Of a stretch of 33,871 nt of DNA, positions 23,060 through 30,914 are shown piece after piece; the stretch's first letter is position 1; the number at the start of each line of letters is the position of its first letter. The stretch covers positions 1 through 33,871 of the forward strand of contig JBJEQH010000180.1 of NCBI GenBank assembly GCA_051881655.1. Direction: 5' to 3'. The stretch is from Heritagella sp051881655 (GTDB taxonomy: Bacteria > Bacillota > Clostridia > Oscillospirales > Acutalibacteraceae). A program made the position numbers and the translations under genes. The notes below the pieces were generated by a model. It was not told where the DNA came from and did no database searches. It saw nothing but the letters and a program-made list of their open reading frames with translations.

Positions 23060-23142
23060 AAAAAAACAGGATAAATTCTAAAGACAGCGCCGTCGGGAGA
23101 CGCCAGGCAAGCCTCCATCCGATTTCCTCCCAACCTTTCGGT
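23027..23142 (-). ncRNA. RNA1: predicted structured leader with terminator, before the dehydrogenase gene
   Basis: A consensus promoter (23149-23177) drives a predicted 116-base transcript ending at a perfect terminator 50 bases before the TTG start of the dehydrogenase gene. The 5' part can fold into AACC-GAAA-GGTT (a GNRA-type tetraloop hairpin), a GGGAG/CTCCC closed domain containing AGGC-TT-GCCT, and a GACG/TGTC stem. The promoter-leader-terminator-gene order is that of a riboswitch or attenuator. No leader peptide with a ribosome site is visible, and the fold matches no riboswitch class I know. Confidence 0.55.
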
Positions 23143-23148
23143 TCTCTC

Positions 23149-23177
23149 ATTATACCGGAAAAATGGCCGCCGTGCAA
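23149..23177 (-). promoter_or_regulatory. Promoter of RNA1 (transcript 23027-23142)
   Basis: TTGCAC (23172-23177) and a perfect TATAAT (23149-23154) with a 17-bp spacer on the minus strand, starting 17 bases after the nucleoside hydrolase stop. It shares CCCCTTG at the -35 box and ATTTTTCCG before the -10 box with the promoter at 21920-21947. Confidence 0.78.
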
Positions 23178-23193
23178 GGGGCAAAGAGGAAAC

Positions 23194-24138
23194 TCATTCC
23201 TCTTTTTCTTTTTGGGCATGGGCCTGCAGCCGGCGGAACAGATCGCCGAAAATGCGGTCCCGGTTTACCTGGCTGACATAGCCGTACAGATGGCGGCTGC
23301 AATCCTCGCTGTAGGTGCCCTCCAGGGTGACGATGGGGCTGTGGCGCAGCTGGGTTACCAACCCCTCGGGGCATACCAGCCAGGCAATCACCGTGGGATC
23401 CCAGATCACACGGGAATAGGCGAAGTGGTCGTCGCTGCACTCGAAATACCGCTGGGCCAGAAAATCGCCGATGGCGCCGCGGCCCCTCACAAAGGTGTTG
23501 ATTTCCGGCAGGGTGGTCAACATGTGGTCCACCACCCCCATGCAGGGCAGCTGCACCACCGGTGCACCGCAGTCAAACACCACCTGGGCGGCGGGTACAT
23601 CCTGAATCAGGTTGAATTCTCTTGTATCCGGCCAGTGCAAGGCGTGACCTCCCAACCAGACAATCACAATTTTATCCACAATGTCCGGGGCCATCAGCAG
23701 GGCCGAGGCCACATTGGTAATGGCGCCGATAGCCAGAACATACAGCGGATCCACGCTGGTGCAGGCCCGGGCTTTTTTCACCAGATCTTCGGCGGCGGGG
23801 GAGAGGACCGGTGTTTTGTCCTTCAGCAGATAATCCTCGCTGCCGCGGAACACGTAGTTCTCCTTTTCCACGCCCATCCGGGACAAGATGCGGTGGATTT
23901 CCTCGTAGCTTTTCTCCATACCGTCCTTGGGGCCGGTGGATTTCTCATTGAAATAGGGGGCCGCATAAATGGCCTGCAGGTCGATTTTTTCCGGGCTCAG
24001 CAGGGCATATACCACCGCAAACTGGTCATCAATCTCATTAAAAGTGTCGGTATCCAGTACCGCCTTCACCCTTCCCTTGGGGGGCTGCAGCATACGCACG
24101 CGGGTTTCTTCCGATACCGGGGGGAACTGTACGCTCAT
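23194..24138 (-). CDS. Nucleoside hydrolase (IunH/RihB-like)
   Basis: A 314-residue hydrolase of the inosine-uridine nucleoside N-ribohydrolase family, releasing base and ribose from nucleosides in the cytoplasm. The calcium-binding N-terminal cluster is LDTDTFNEIDDQFAV (Asp29, Asp31, Asp37, Asp38), varied from the common DTDxGxDD. EFNLIQDVPAAQVVFDC supplies the ribose-binding region (usual form EFNxxxDPEAA), and WDPTVIAWLV holds the C-terminal Asp. The Gly-to-Phe and Asp/Asn differences in the first motif suggest an unusual substrate or a non-standard member. ATG at 24138 with AAAGGAG 9 bases upstream. Monocistronic or weakly coupled; its transcript would end at the terminator at 23027-23059. 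Confidence 0.9.
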   Translation of the reverse strand: MSVQFPPVSEETRVRMLQPPKGRVKAVLDTDTFNEIDDQFAVVYALLSPEKIDLQAIYAAPYFNEKSTGPKDGMEKSYEEIHRILSRMGVEKENYVFRGSEDYLLKDKTPVLSPAAEDLVKKARACTSVDPLYVLAIGAITNVASALLMAPDIVDKIVIVWLGGHALHWPDTREFNLIQDVPAAQVVFDCGAPVVQLPCMGVVDHMLTTLPEINTFVRGRGAIGDFLAQRYFECSDDHFAYSRVIWDPTVIAWLVCPEGLVTQLRHSPIVTLEGTYSEDCSRHLYGYVSQVNRDRIFGDLFRRLQAHAQKEKEE

Positions 24139-24265
24139 TTTCCATGGCTCCTTTCTTTTGGGCCCCGCTTTTGGGGCCGTCCACTTTTCTCAGTATAGCG
24201 GATTGCCACGCAAAAAGCTATCCCCAACGGAAAAGATTTTCCCCCGCGCGGCTTTTCCCGAAAAA

Positions 24266-24324
24266 CGCAGAAAGGAAGGGCGGATAAACCTGCAGATCCC
24301 ACTTTGCAGGTCATCCGCCCTTCC
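24266..24324 (-). terminator. Terminator of the Opp/M20 operon
   Basis: On the minus strand GGAAGGGCGGAT pairs with ATCCGCCCTTCC (12 bp), with an inner CCTGCA/TGCAGG stem, followed by TTTCTG. It lies 20 bases after the last M20 stop codon and closes the eight-gene operon. The remaining spacer to the nucleoside hydrolase (24139-24265) holds a TATACT-like box near 24193 but no convincing -35 element. Confidence 0.85.
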
Positions 24325-24343
24325 CGGCGATAAGAAATCTGGA

Positions 24344-25600
24344 TTATTCCACGTCCAGCAATTCGCAGAAGGACAGCATATAAATCTCGGCTGCATGGAT
24401 GACATCTTCGATATCGACGTCCTCATTATAGCCGTGAATGCCCTCGCAGTTGGCCGGGCCGTACTGAATCGTCTGGATGCCCAAGTTGCGGTAATACTTG
24501 GCATCACTGGAAGCCCACTGATAAGCGGGCAGCACGGTCCTTCCCCAAATGGCTTCGGCATTTTTATGCACCATGCGAACGATGGGCGCATCATAATCGG
24601 TAAAGTTAGCTTCGCTGTGGTATTCGAGCACATACTCGATCCCGGTTTCGCCGCTGTCGGCGATCATCTTCTTCACCGCCGCTTCGATATCCTCGTGGCG
24701 GATCCCGATGGGCAACCGGCAATCACATAGGCACTCGCAGTAATCGGGCACCATGTTGATCTTGTTGCCGCCGGTGATAATTCCGGGGTTGCAGGTCAGA
24801 TGGTCAATGGCATCGGCGGCGCCGTTGGAATTGGCGCGCTCGCAGATCAGCCGGGAATTAGCCAGCGCCTGCTTCTGGTTTTCGGCGTAATGGCCGGGAA
24901 CCGCCGTCAGCTCGTTGACATGCTGCAGCACGCGCCCCAGCTTCAGAATGGCATTGTCCCCCTTGTAATTGCCCAGGCTGCCATGGGCCGGCGTGCCGTG
25001 GGCAATCAGCTTCAGGTGCAGTCCGCCCTTCTGGCCGATTTCGATATTATCGTAGGAAGTGGGCTCGGCGATCAGACACGCCTGGGCGCCGTCGGCATAG
25101 CCGTTGTCGCACAGCCAGCGGGTGCCCTTTCCACCTGCCTCTTCATCCGAGACAATGTGCAGGCGCACGCAGCCGCCCAGCTTCGCGCCGCTCTCCTTGA
25201 GCAAACGCATCACAAACAGCAGACAGGCAACGCCCGCTTTCATGTCGCTGGTACCGCGGCCGCGGATCGTCGTTTCGGTTACCTCGCCGCCGCAGGGGTC
25301 GAATTTCCACCCCTTCGGATCGCCGATGGGCACCACGTCCACATGTCCGTTGAGCACCAGATTGTACCCCGCGCGGTTGCCCAGCTCGGCCGTGACAATG
25401 GGATGGCCGGGAATGGTGTCAATCTGCTGGGTTTCAATGCCATATCCCTCCAGGTACTGGCGGACAAAGGCAATCACCTCGTCCTGGGTGCCGCAGGGAT
25501 TTTCGCTGTTGATCTGGATCAGCCGGGAAACCAGCTGAACCAGCTCGTCTTTATGCTGCAAAACCAGTTCGTGCAGCTTTTTCTGTGTATCCTGATTCAT
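24344..25600 (-). CDS. M20-family deacylase/peptidase (ArgE/DapE type)
   Basis: A 418-residue zinc-dependent amidohydrolase of the acetylornithine deacetylase / succinyl-diaminopimelate desuccinylase group. Metal ligands and catalytic residues are in order: NGHVDVVP (His), GRGTSDMKAG (bridging Asp), SDEEAGG (catalytic Glu and metal Glu), IAEPTS (metal ligand) and EGIHGYNEDV (last His). The lid domain lies between residues 190 and 310. It is the last gene of the operon, 56 bp after oppF, with GAGG before the ATG. Because it is co-transcribed with an importer rather than arginine or lysine genes, a catabolic role on imported N-acyl amino acids or dipeptides is more likely than biosynthesis. Confidence 0.93.
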   Translation of the reverse strand: MNQDTQKKLHELVLQHKDELVQLVSRLIQINSENPCGTQDEVIAFVRQYLEGYGIETQQIDTIPGHPIVTAELGNRAGYNLVLNGHVDVVPIGDPKGWKFDPCGGEVTETTIRGRGTSDMKAGVACLLFVMRLLKESGAKLGGCVRLHIVSDEEAGGKGTRWLCDNGYADGAQACLIAEPTSYDNIEIGQKGGLHLKLIAHGTPAHGSLGNYKGDNAILKLGRVLQHVNELTAVPGHYAENQKQALANSRLICERANSNGAADAIDHLTCNPGIITGGNKINMVPDYCECLCDCRLPIGIRHEDIEAAVKKMIADSGETGIEYVLEYHSEANFTDYDAPIVRMVHKNAEAIWGRTVLPAYQWASSDAKYYRNLGIQTIQYGPANCEGIHGYNEDVDIEDVIHAAEIYMLSFCELLDVE

Positions 25601-25656
25601 CGGATAAGGGCCTCTTTTCCTTAATTTTCCGCTAAAAGAATCGGATTACCCGTTTT

Positions 25657-26634
25657 TTATTCCATCAGGAAGCACGCCACCTGATGGCCGGGATCGACCT
25701 CTTTCAGCTGCGGGCGTTCCTCGTTGCAGCGGGCGGTGGCATAGGGGCAGCGCCCGGCCAGGGGGCATCCCTTCATGTCGCCGATGGGGCTGGGGATATC
25801 GCCCTCCAGCTTAATCTGCTCGCGCACTTCAAACGGGCTGTCCGGCGGGATGGCCGACAGCAGCGCTTTGGTGTAGGGGTGCAGCGGGTTGCTGTAAATC
25901 TTCTCCGCGGCGCACAGCTCAACCACCGTGCCCAGATACATAATGGCAATCCGGTCACTGACGTGCTTAATAACGCTCAGGTCATGGGAGATAAAGATAT
26001 AGGTCAGGTTAAATTCCTTCTGAATCGAACGGAACAGGTTCAGCACCTGCGCCTGAATCGATACGTCCAAAGCGGAAACCGGTTCGTCGCAGACGATGAT
26101 ATCGGGGTTCAGGATCAGGGCGCGGGCCACGTTGATGCGCTGACGCTGGCCGCCGGAGAACTCGTGGGGGAACCGCTCGATGTGCTGAACGTCCAGGCCC
26201 ACCTTCTGCATCATTTCAAAAACCCGCTCGCGGCGCTTTTCTTTATTGGGCTCCAGATTATGAACAATCAGGCCCTCTTCGATCAGCTGGCCGCAGGTCA
26301 TCCGGGGATTCAGCGAGGAATACGGATCCTGGAAAACGATCTGGATATTCTTGTGGCGGCTTCTCCGCTCTTCCTTGGTGTGCAGCTCCTTCAGGTTCTG
26401 GCCCTTGTAGAAGATGTCGCCGGAGGTAATCGAATGCAGGCCGACCACACAGCGGCCCAGTGTCGATTTTCCGCAGCCGGATTCACCGATAACGCCCAGG
26501 GTCTCGCCCTGCTGGATGTCCAGGCTGACATGGGACAGGGCATGCAGCTGCTTTGATTTCTCAAACAGTTTCGAGCTGCGCACCTTAAAGTCCTTGCACA
26601 GGTCCTGAATCTGCAAAATGGGCTGATCACTCAT
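25657..26634 (-). CDS. oppF: Oligopeptide ABC transporter ATP-binding protein, OppF type
   Basis: A 325-residue ATPase that powers the importer with its OppD partner. Walker A is GESGCGKST, the Q-loop lies at VFQDPYSSLNPRM, the signature is FSGGQRQR, Walker B is IIVCDEPVSALD and the H-loop is FISHDLSV. The C-terminal oligopeptide-binding extension ends with CPLAGRCPYATARC, a cysteine pattern that in DppD/OppD relatives binds an iron-sulfur cluster. It overlaps the oppD end by 8 bases, so translation is coupled. The symbols opp and dpp cannot be separated by sequence alone. Confidence 0.93.
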   Translation of the reverse strand: MSDQPILQIQDLCKDFKVRSSKLFEKSKQLHALSHVSLDIQQGETLGVIGESGCGKSTLGRCVVGLHSITSGDIFYKGQNLKELHTKEERRSRHKNIQIVFQDPYSSLNPRMTCGQLIEEGLIVHNLEPNKEKRRERVFEMMQKVGLDVQHIERFPHEFSGGQRQRINVARALILNPDIIVCDEPVSALDVSIQAQVLNLFRSIQKEFNLTYIFISHDLSVIKHVSDRIAIMYLGTVVELCAAEKIYSNPLHPYTKALLSAIPPDSPFEVREQIKLEGDIPSPIGDMKGCPLAGRCPYATARCNEERPQLKEVDPGHQVACFLME

Positions 26635-27640
26635 GGCTGACGGCCTCCTTTCCTCTTTCCAGCGATTCTACACCATTCTGGTGATGGCAGGCCACCTTGT
26701 GACCCGGGGCAACCTCCACCAGCTCGGGCACCTGCTCACGACAGATATCGGTCGCATAGGGACAGCGATTATAGAAGTTGCAGCACTTACCGGTCAGACG
26801 CAGATCCGGCGGAACACCAGGAATGGTCTTCAGATCCTCTTTGCCCTCATCGGACAGTTTCGGAATCGAATCCAGCAGACCCCAGGTATACGGATGCAGG
26901 GGATTTTTGTACAATTCTTTCATGTCGGCAAACTCAACCGTTTTGCCGGCATACATGACCATAACCGTATCGCACATTTTCCATACGATCCCCAGGTTGT
27001 GGGTGATCAGCATAATGGCGGTATCGGTCTTCTCCTGCAGATCCTTCAGCAAGCCCAGTACCTGAGCCTGAACGGTTACGTCCAGAGCCGTGGTAGGTTC
27101 GTCAGCAATCATAAACTTCGGATGGCAGCTGATAGCCATAGCGATCATTACACGCTGGCACATGCCGCCGGACAGCTCGTGCGGATAGGAATTCAGGCGG
27201 CTCTCGGGATCCGGGATCCCCACCATTGCCAGATTTTCCACCGCAATTTTGCGGGCCTCTTCCTTGCTGACCTTGTTGTGAGTGCGGATCAGCTCGATCA
27301 TCTGGCTGCCCACCTTGAATACGGGATCCAGAGAGGTCATAGGATCCTGGAAAATAACAGAGATATCGTTTCCGCGGATTTGACGCAGCTCTTTGTCAGA
27401 AATCGCGCGCATATCTCTGCCTTCAAACAGGATGGTGCCATCCACAACCTTTCCGGTTTTGGGCAGTAAACGAATGACGGAGTTGGCCGACACGCTTTTG
27501 CCCGATCCGGATTCGCCCACGATTCCGAGGATTTCGCCTTTTTTCAATGTATAACTTACACCGTCAACGGCTTTGGCAACACCGCTGGCTGTGAAGAAGT
27601 AGGTCTTTAGATTTTCGACCTTCAAAATTTCTTCGCTCAT
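26627..27640 (-). CDS. oppD: Oligopeptide ABC transporter ATP-binding protein, OppD type
   Basis: A 337-residue ATPase subunit. Walker A is GESGSGKSV, followed by VIFQDPMTSLDPVF, the LSGGMCQRV signature, MIADEPTTALD (Walker B) and LITHNLGIV (H-loop). The C-terminal extension holds CCNFYNRCPYATDIC, the four-cysteine motif of peptide-importer ATPases. It starts 16 bp after the M20 gene at 27657 and overlaps oppF. The insertion of an M20 gene between permease and ATPase genes is unusual but leaves all five transporter parts intact. Confidence 0.93.
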   Translation of the reverse strand: MSEEILKVENLKTYFFTASGVAKAVDGVSYTLKKGEILGIVGESGSGKSVSANSVIRLLPKTGKVVDGTILFEGRDMRAISDKELRQIRGNDISVIFQDPMTSLDPVFKVGSQMIELIRTHNKVSKEEARKIAVENLAMVGIPDPESRLNSYPHELSGGMCQRVMIAMAISCHPKFMIADEPTTALDVTVQAQVLGLLKDLQEKTDTAIMLITHNLGIVWKMCDTVMVMYAGKTVEFADMKELYKNPLHPYTWGLLDSIPKLSDEGKEDLKTIPGVPPDLRLTGKCCNFYNRCPYATDICREQVPELVEVAPGHKVACHHQNGVESLERGKEAVSHE

Positions 27641-27656
27641 GGTTTCCCTCCAAGCA

Positions 27657-28835
27657 TTATTCGTATTTGGCCTTCATGGCAAGGAACTCCTCTTTGACCC
27701 GCCGCAGCGCATCCGGCTGCCGCAGCAGATCCACACCGGTCATTGCTTCCGCTTTAGCGGCCTGCAGCATAGCATGAATCCCCGCGGGGGAACCGCATGC
27801 CGCTTCAAATTCGGGGGTGTGGCCCCGCAAAACCGGTACCACCTTGATATAGGACTGCAGCCCGGGAATCTCATGGGTCACATTTCCCATATCGGTTGTT
27901 CCGATCCCCAGATCACGGGTACGGGGTTTGACCTCTTCGCCGATTGCGAGAAGGTTCTGCTGCAGATATTCTTCGATCACGGGGTTGTTGCGGATATCCT
28001 CGTAGGAATCCCGCAGAACCGAAATCTCCACGCGGGTACGGGTCATATCGGCCATGGCCTGGCTCATTTTCCTTACACGTTCGACCAGCTGCAGCTTGTC
28101 CTTCATGCTGAACGAACGCACCAGGATCTCGGCACTGCAGTGGTCCGGGATCATCACCGGCGTTTCGCCGCCGTCACGGATCACGCCCAAAATCCATCCT
28201 TTACCGGAAATCTCCGGGCGGATGGCGGCAATGGTCTGCAACAGCTGCATCACAGGGATCAGGGCGCTGACGCCCTCCTCCGGCCAGGTAACCGCATGGG
28301 CCTTTTTTCCGTAATAATCCACCTTCAGACTGGTTGAGGAATAGGAGATATCGTTGACCACCGTCTCGTTGGCCGGATGAATCAGCATAGCCGCATCGAT
28401 TCCGTCGAACACGCCGGCGCGCTGCATCAGGATTTTTCCGCCGCCGCCCTCTTCTGCGGGACAGCCCAGCACGGTCAGCTTTCCGCCCACTTCATCCACC
28501 ACCGGCTGCAGCGCATAGGCCGCGCCAATAGCGATGGGGGTCATCAGGTTATGCCCGCAGGCATGCCCCATACCGGGTACGGCGTCATATTCTCCAAGAA
28601 AACCGAGGTTCGGACCGGGGCGGCCGCTGTCATACACGGCGCGCAGGGCCGTTTGCAGCCCACCCACACCGGTTTCCACCTGAAAACCCAACTCTTTCAG
28701 CAGTTCGGCCACGGCGGCTACCGCTTTATGCTCCTGAAAACAGTATTCGGGATTCTGAAAAATCCGATTAGCAAGGGCGGTCAGCCGGCCGGCAATCGTA
28801 TCGACACGCCGCCTTACAAGTTCCTTTTCATCCAT
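27657..28835 (-). CDS. M20-family amidohydrolase, AbgB/PM20D2-like
   Basis: A 392-residue zinc peptidase related to the p-aminobenzoyl-glutamate hydrolase subunit AbgB and to PM20D2-type dipeptidases. The signature LGFLGEYDAVPGMGHACGHN contains two metal-binding His; CPAEEGGGGK holds the catalytic Glu pair, and TTDMGNVTHEIPGLQ is typical of the AbgB branch. Substrates in the branch are amide-linked amino acids (p-aminobenzoyl-glutamate, beta-alanyl-lysine and similar). It lies between the permease gene oppC (12 bp) and oppD (17 bp), so is an integral part of the transport operon. ATG at 28835. Confidence 0.92.
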   Translation of the reverse strand: MDEKELVRRRVDTIAGRLTALANRIFQNPEYCFQEHKAVAAVAELLKELGFQVETGVGGLQTALRAVYDSGRPGPNLGFLGEYDAVPGMGHACGHNLMTPIAIGAAYALQPVVDEVGGKLTVLGCPAEEGGGGKILMQRAGVFDGIDAAMLIHPANETVVNDISYSSTSLKVDYYGKKAHAVTWPEEGVSALIPVMQLLQTIAAIRPEISGKGWILGVIRDGGETPVMIPDHCSAEILVRSFSMKDKLQLVERVRKMSQAMADMTRTRVEISVLRDSYEDIRNNPVIEEYLQQNLLAIGEEVKPRTRDLGIGTTDMGNVTHEIPGLQSYIKVVPVLRGHTPEFEAACGSPAGIHAMLQAAKAEAMTGVDLLRQPDALRRVKEEFLAMKAKYE

Positions 28836-28846
28836 GTCGGGTCCTC

Positions 28847-29761
28847 TTATTTCTTCATCTTGGGATCCAGGACATCGCGGATGCCGTCGCCCAACAGGTT
28901 AAAGCCGATAACCGTGATCAGAATGCACAGACCGGCCTCTGTCGCAATATGGGGCGCCGTCTGCAGATAGCTTTTTCCGGAGGTAAGAATGTTGCCCCAG
29001 GAGGAAGTGGGGGGCGTAATGCCCAGACCCAGGAAGCTGAGGGACGCCTCGGAAATAATGGCGCTGGCCATATTCATGGTTGCATATACAATAATGGGGG
29101 AAATCGTATTCGGCAGAATATGCCGGAACAGAATGCGCCGGTCGCTCTCGCCCAGTGCCCGGGCTGCATTGCAGTATTCCTCATTTTTCACTACGTGTAC
29201 CTGGCCGCGCACCATCCGGGCGAAGCTGGGCACATTGGAAATACCCAAAGCGAGAATAACATTCTGTACACCGCTGCCCAGTACGGTCATAATAATCATG
29301 GCCAGCAGCAGGAAGGGGAATGCAAACATGCCGTCCATAATACGCATAATCACCGAGTCCACTATGCCGCCCTTATAACCGGCGATCAGACCCAGCAGGA
29401 TCCCGATGAGACCGCCCACCGCCGTTGCGCCGATGGCGACGATAACGGAGATCTGAGCCCCGTAAATCAAACGGGAGAGCAGGTCACGGCCAAATTCATC
29501 CGTACCCAGAAGATGCATGACACCGTCCTGTCCCACGGACCCCGGCCCCAGAAACTTCTCGGGAAGGCTGATTTTGTTGGGATCGCAGGGAGCAAGAACA
29601 GACGCCAGAATTGCCATCAAAAAGACAAAACTGACAATTACCAGTCCCACCACGGCCATTTTATTTCGGCCCAGCTTATGCCAAGCGTTATTGGCGCGGC
29701 GCTCCTTTTTCAGCATTTCATTCTGAGCCTCGCGGCTCAATGCACCGGTTGTCTGTGCCAT
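28847..29761 (-). CDS. oppC: Oligopeptide ABC transporter permease, OppC type
   Basis: A 304-residue inner-membrane permease. After an N-terminal cytoplasmic stretch and a first helix (NKMAVVGLVIVSFVFLMAIL), the periplasm-facing region with the HLLGTDEFGRDLLSRLIYGA pattern is typical of OppC/DppC. Five further helices and the EAA coupling loop (EYCNAARALGESDRRILFRH) follow, and GLGITPPTSSWGNIL is near the end. The ATG overlaps the oppB stop by one base (TGATG), so the two permeases are translationally coupled. Confidence 0.95.
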   Translation of the reverse strand: MAQTTGALSREAQNEMLKKERRANNAWHKLGRNKMAVVGLVIVSFVFLMAILASVLAPCDPNKISLPEKFLGPGSVGQDGVMHLLGTDEFGRDLLSRLIYGAQISVIVAIGATAVGGLIGILLGLIAGYKGGIVDSVIMRIMDGMFAFPFLLLAMIIMTVLGSGVQNVILALGISNVPSFARMVRGQVHVVKNEEYCNAARALGESDRRILFRHILPNTISPIIVYATMNMASAIISEASLSFLGLGITPPTSSWGNILTSGKSYLQTAPHIATEAGLCILITVIGFNLLGDGIRDVLDPKMKK

Positions 29762-30720
29762 CAGCTCTTCTGCCCCCCTTCGTAGCTGACCTTCGGGTTC
29801 ACCAGCATATATGCCAGGTCAACCAGCAGGTTCACCACAATAAACACAATGGCCACGATAACCACCGTGCCCTGAATCAACGCATAGTCACGGTTGGTAA
29901 CGGCCTTTACAATCAACATGCCCATGCCCGGCCACGAAAAAATCGTCTCGGTCAGCATGGCGCCGGTCACACAGTAGGCCAGCTGCACACCAACAACCGT
30001 AATAATAGGCGGCAGCGCGTTCTTAAAGGCGTGCTTCCACAGCAGTTTGGGCTCGCTCAGACCCTTGGAGCGCAGTGCCTTGATGTAGTCGGTATTGATG
30101 GTCTCCAGCGTGCTGGAGCGGGAAATCCGGGCGAAGGTTGCCATAGGATGCAGCGTCAGGCAGATAACAGGCATAACCATGTACTGCACATAGCCCCAGA
30201 ACCCGTTGCTCCAATCGCCAATACCCATGGATGGCAGCCATTTCAGGTTTACAGCCAGCACCAACACCATCATCAGGGCAAACCAGAAGACGGGCACGGA
30301 TATGCCGACAATCGCCAAGAACATAACAATGTAGTCGAAAGCTGTATTCTGATGAACGGCCGAGTACACGCCGATCGGAATACCAATCAGAAGTGCCAGC
30401 ACCAGGCTGGTCAGCGACAGAGTCAACGTATTGGGAATACGCTCGCCCAGCAATTCGAGAACTGGTTTGTTATACGTATAGGAAGTGCCGAAATCACCGT
30501 GGAGGATATCGTTCCAGTACATGCCGTACTGCTCGAGCTTGCTCTTATTCAAGCCCATTTTCTCCTCCATTTTTGCAATGTCTTCCGTCGTAGCCTGGGG
30601 TCCCAGCACCGCCGTAGCCGGGTTGCCAGGGATCATTCTTGTCAGGATAAAGGTGAGTGTGACTACAACAAAAAGGACAGGGATCATTTGCACAAAACGC
30701 CGAAGAATTGTCTTTACCAC
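29761..30720 (-). CDS. oppB: Oligopeptide ABC transporter permease, OppB type
   Basis: A 319-residue inner-membrane permease with six helices. The N-terminal RRFVQMIPVLFVVVTLTFIL and the RMIPGNPATAVLG motif identify OppB/DppB. The EAA loop that contacts the ATPases is YIKALRSKGLSEPKLLWKHA. The start is a GTG at 30720 with AGGTGA 7 bases upstream. A 194-bp spacer with two hairpins separates it from the binding-protein gene. Confidence 0.95.
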   Translation of the reverse strand: MVKTILRRFVQMIPVLFVVVTLTFILTRMIPGNPATAVLGPQATTEDIAKMEEKMGLNKSKLEQYGMYWNDILHGDFGTSYTYNKPVLELLGERIPNTLTLSLTSLVLALLIGIPIGVYSAVHQNTAFDYIVMFLAIVGISVPVFWFALMMVLVLAVNLKWLPSMGIGDWSNGFWGYVQYMVMPVICLTLHPMATFARISRSSTLETINTDYIKALRSKGLSEPKLLWKHAFKNALPPIITVVGVQLAYCVTGAMLTETIFSWPGMGMLIVKAVTNRDYALIQGTVVIVAIVFIVVNLLVDLAYMLVNPKVSYEGGQKS

Positions 30721-30752
30721 TTTCTTATCACCTGCTTTTGATACTTATAGAG

Positions 30753-30866
30753 ATAAGCGGCCGGAATCAAAACGACACCAGCCGCTTATTCATTGCATTA
30801 CACGTTTTACGCCCCATTGCGATTTATGCAGTTTTGCAAAATCCTCGCTCCCTTACCGCCGGGAGC
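30753..30866 (-). other. Two intercistronic hairpins between binding-protein and oppB genes
   Basis: In the 194-bp spacer the minus-strand transcript can form GCTCCC/GGGAGC (30847-30866) and a long stem ATAAGCGGCTGG/CCGGCCGCTTAT (30753-30789, 12 bp, one wobble). Neither is followed by a T run. Such hairpins after a binding-protein gene often protect the upstream mRNA from 3' decay, giving more binding protein than permease. Confidence 0.6.
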
Positions 30867-30914
30867 AGAGAGAATGGGACCACGAAGATTTTTTGAATAA
30901 TCTGTTTTTACAAA

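Noticed and set aside
23060..23142. Similarity of the antisense of RNA1 (23027-23142) to the ZTP riboswitch core (GGGAGACGCC)
   Set aside because: It is on the strand opposite the promoter and terminator, and the 5' half of the ZTP motif is absent.
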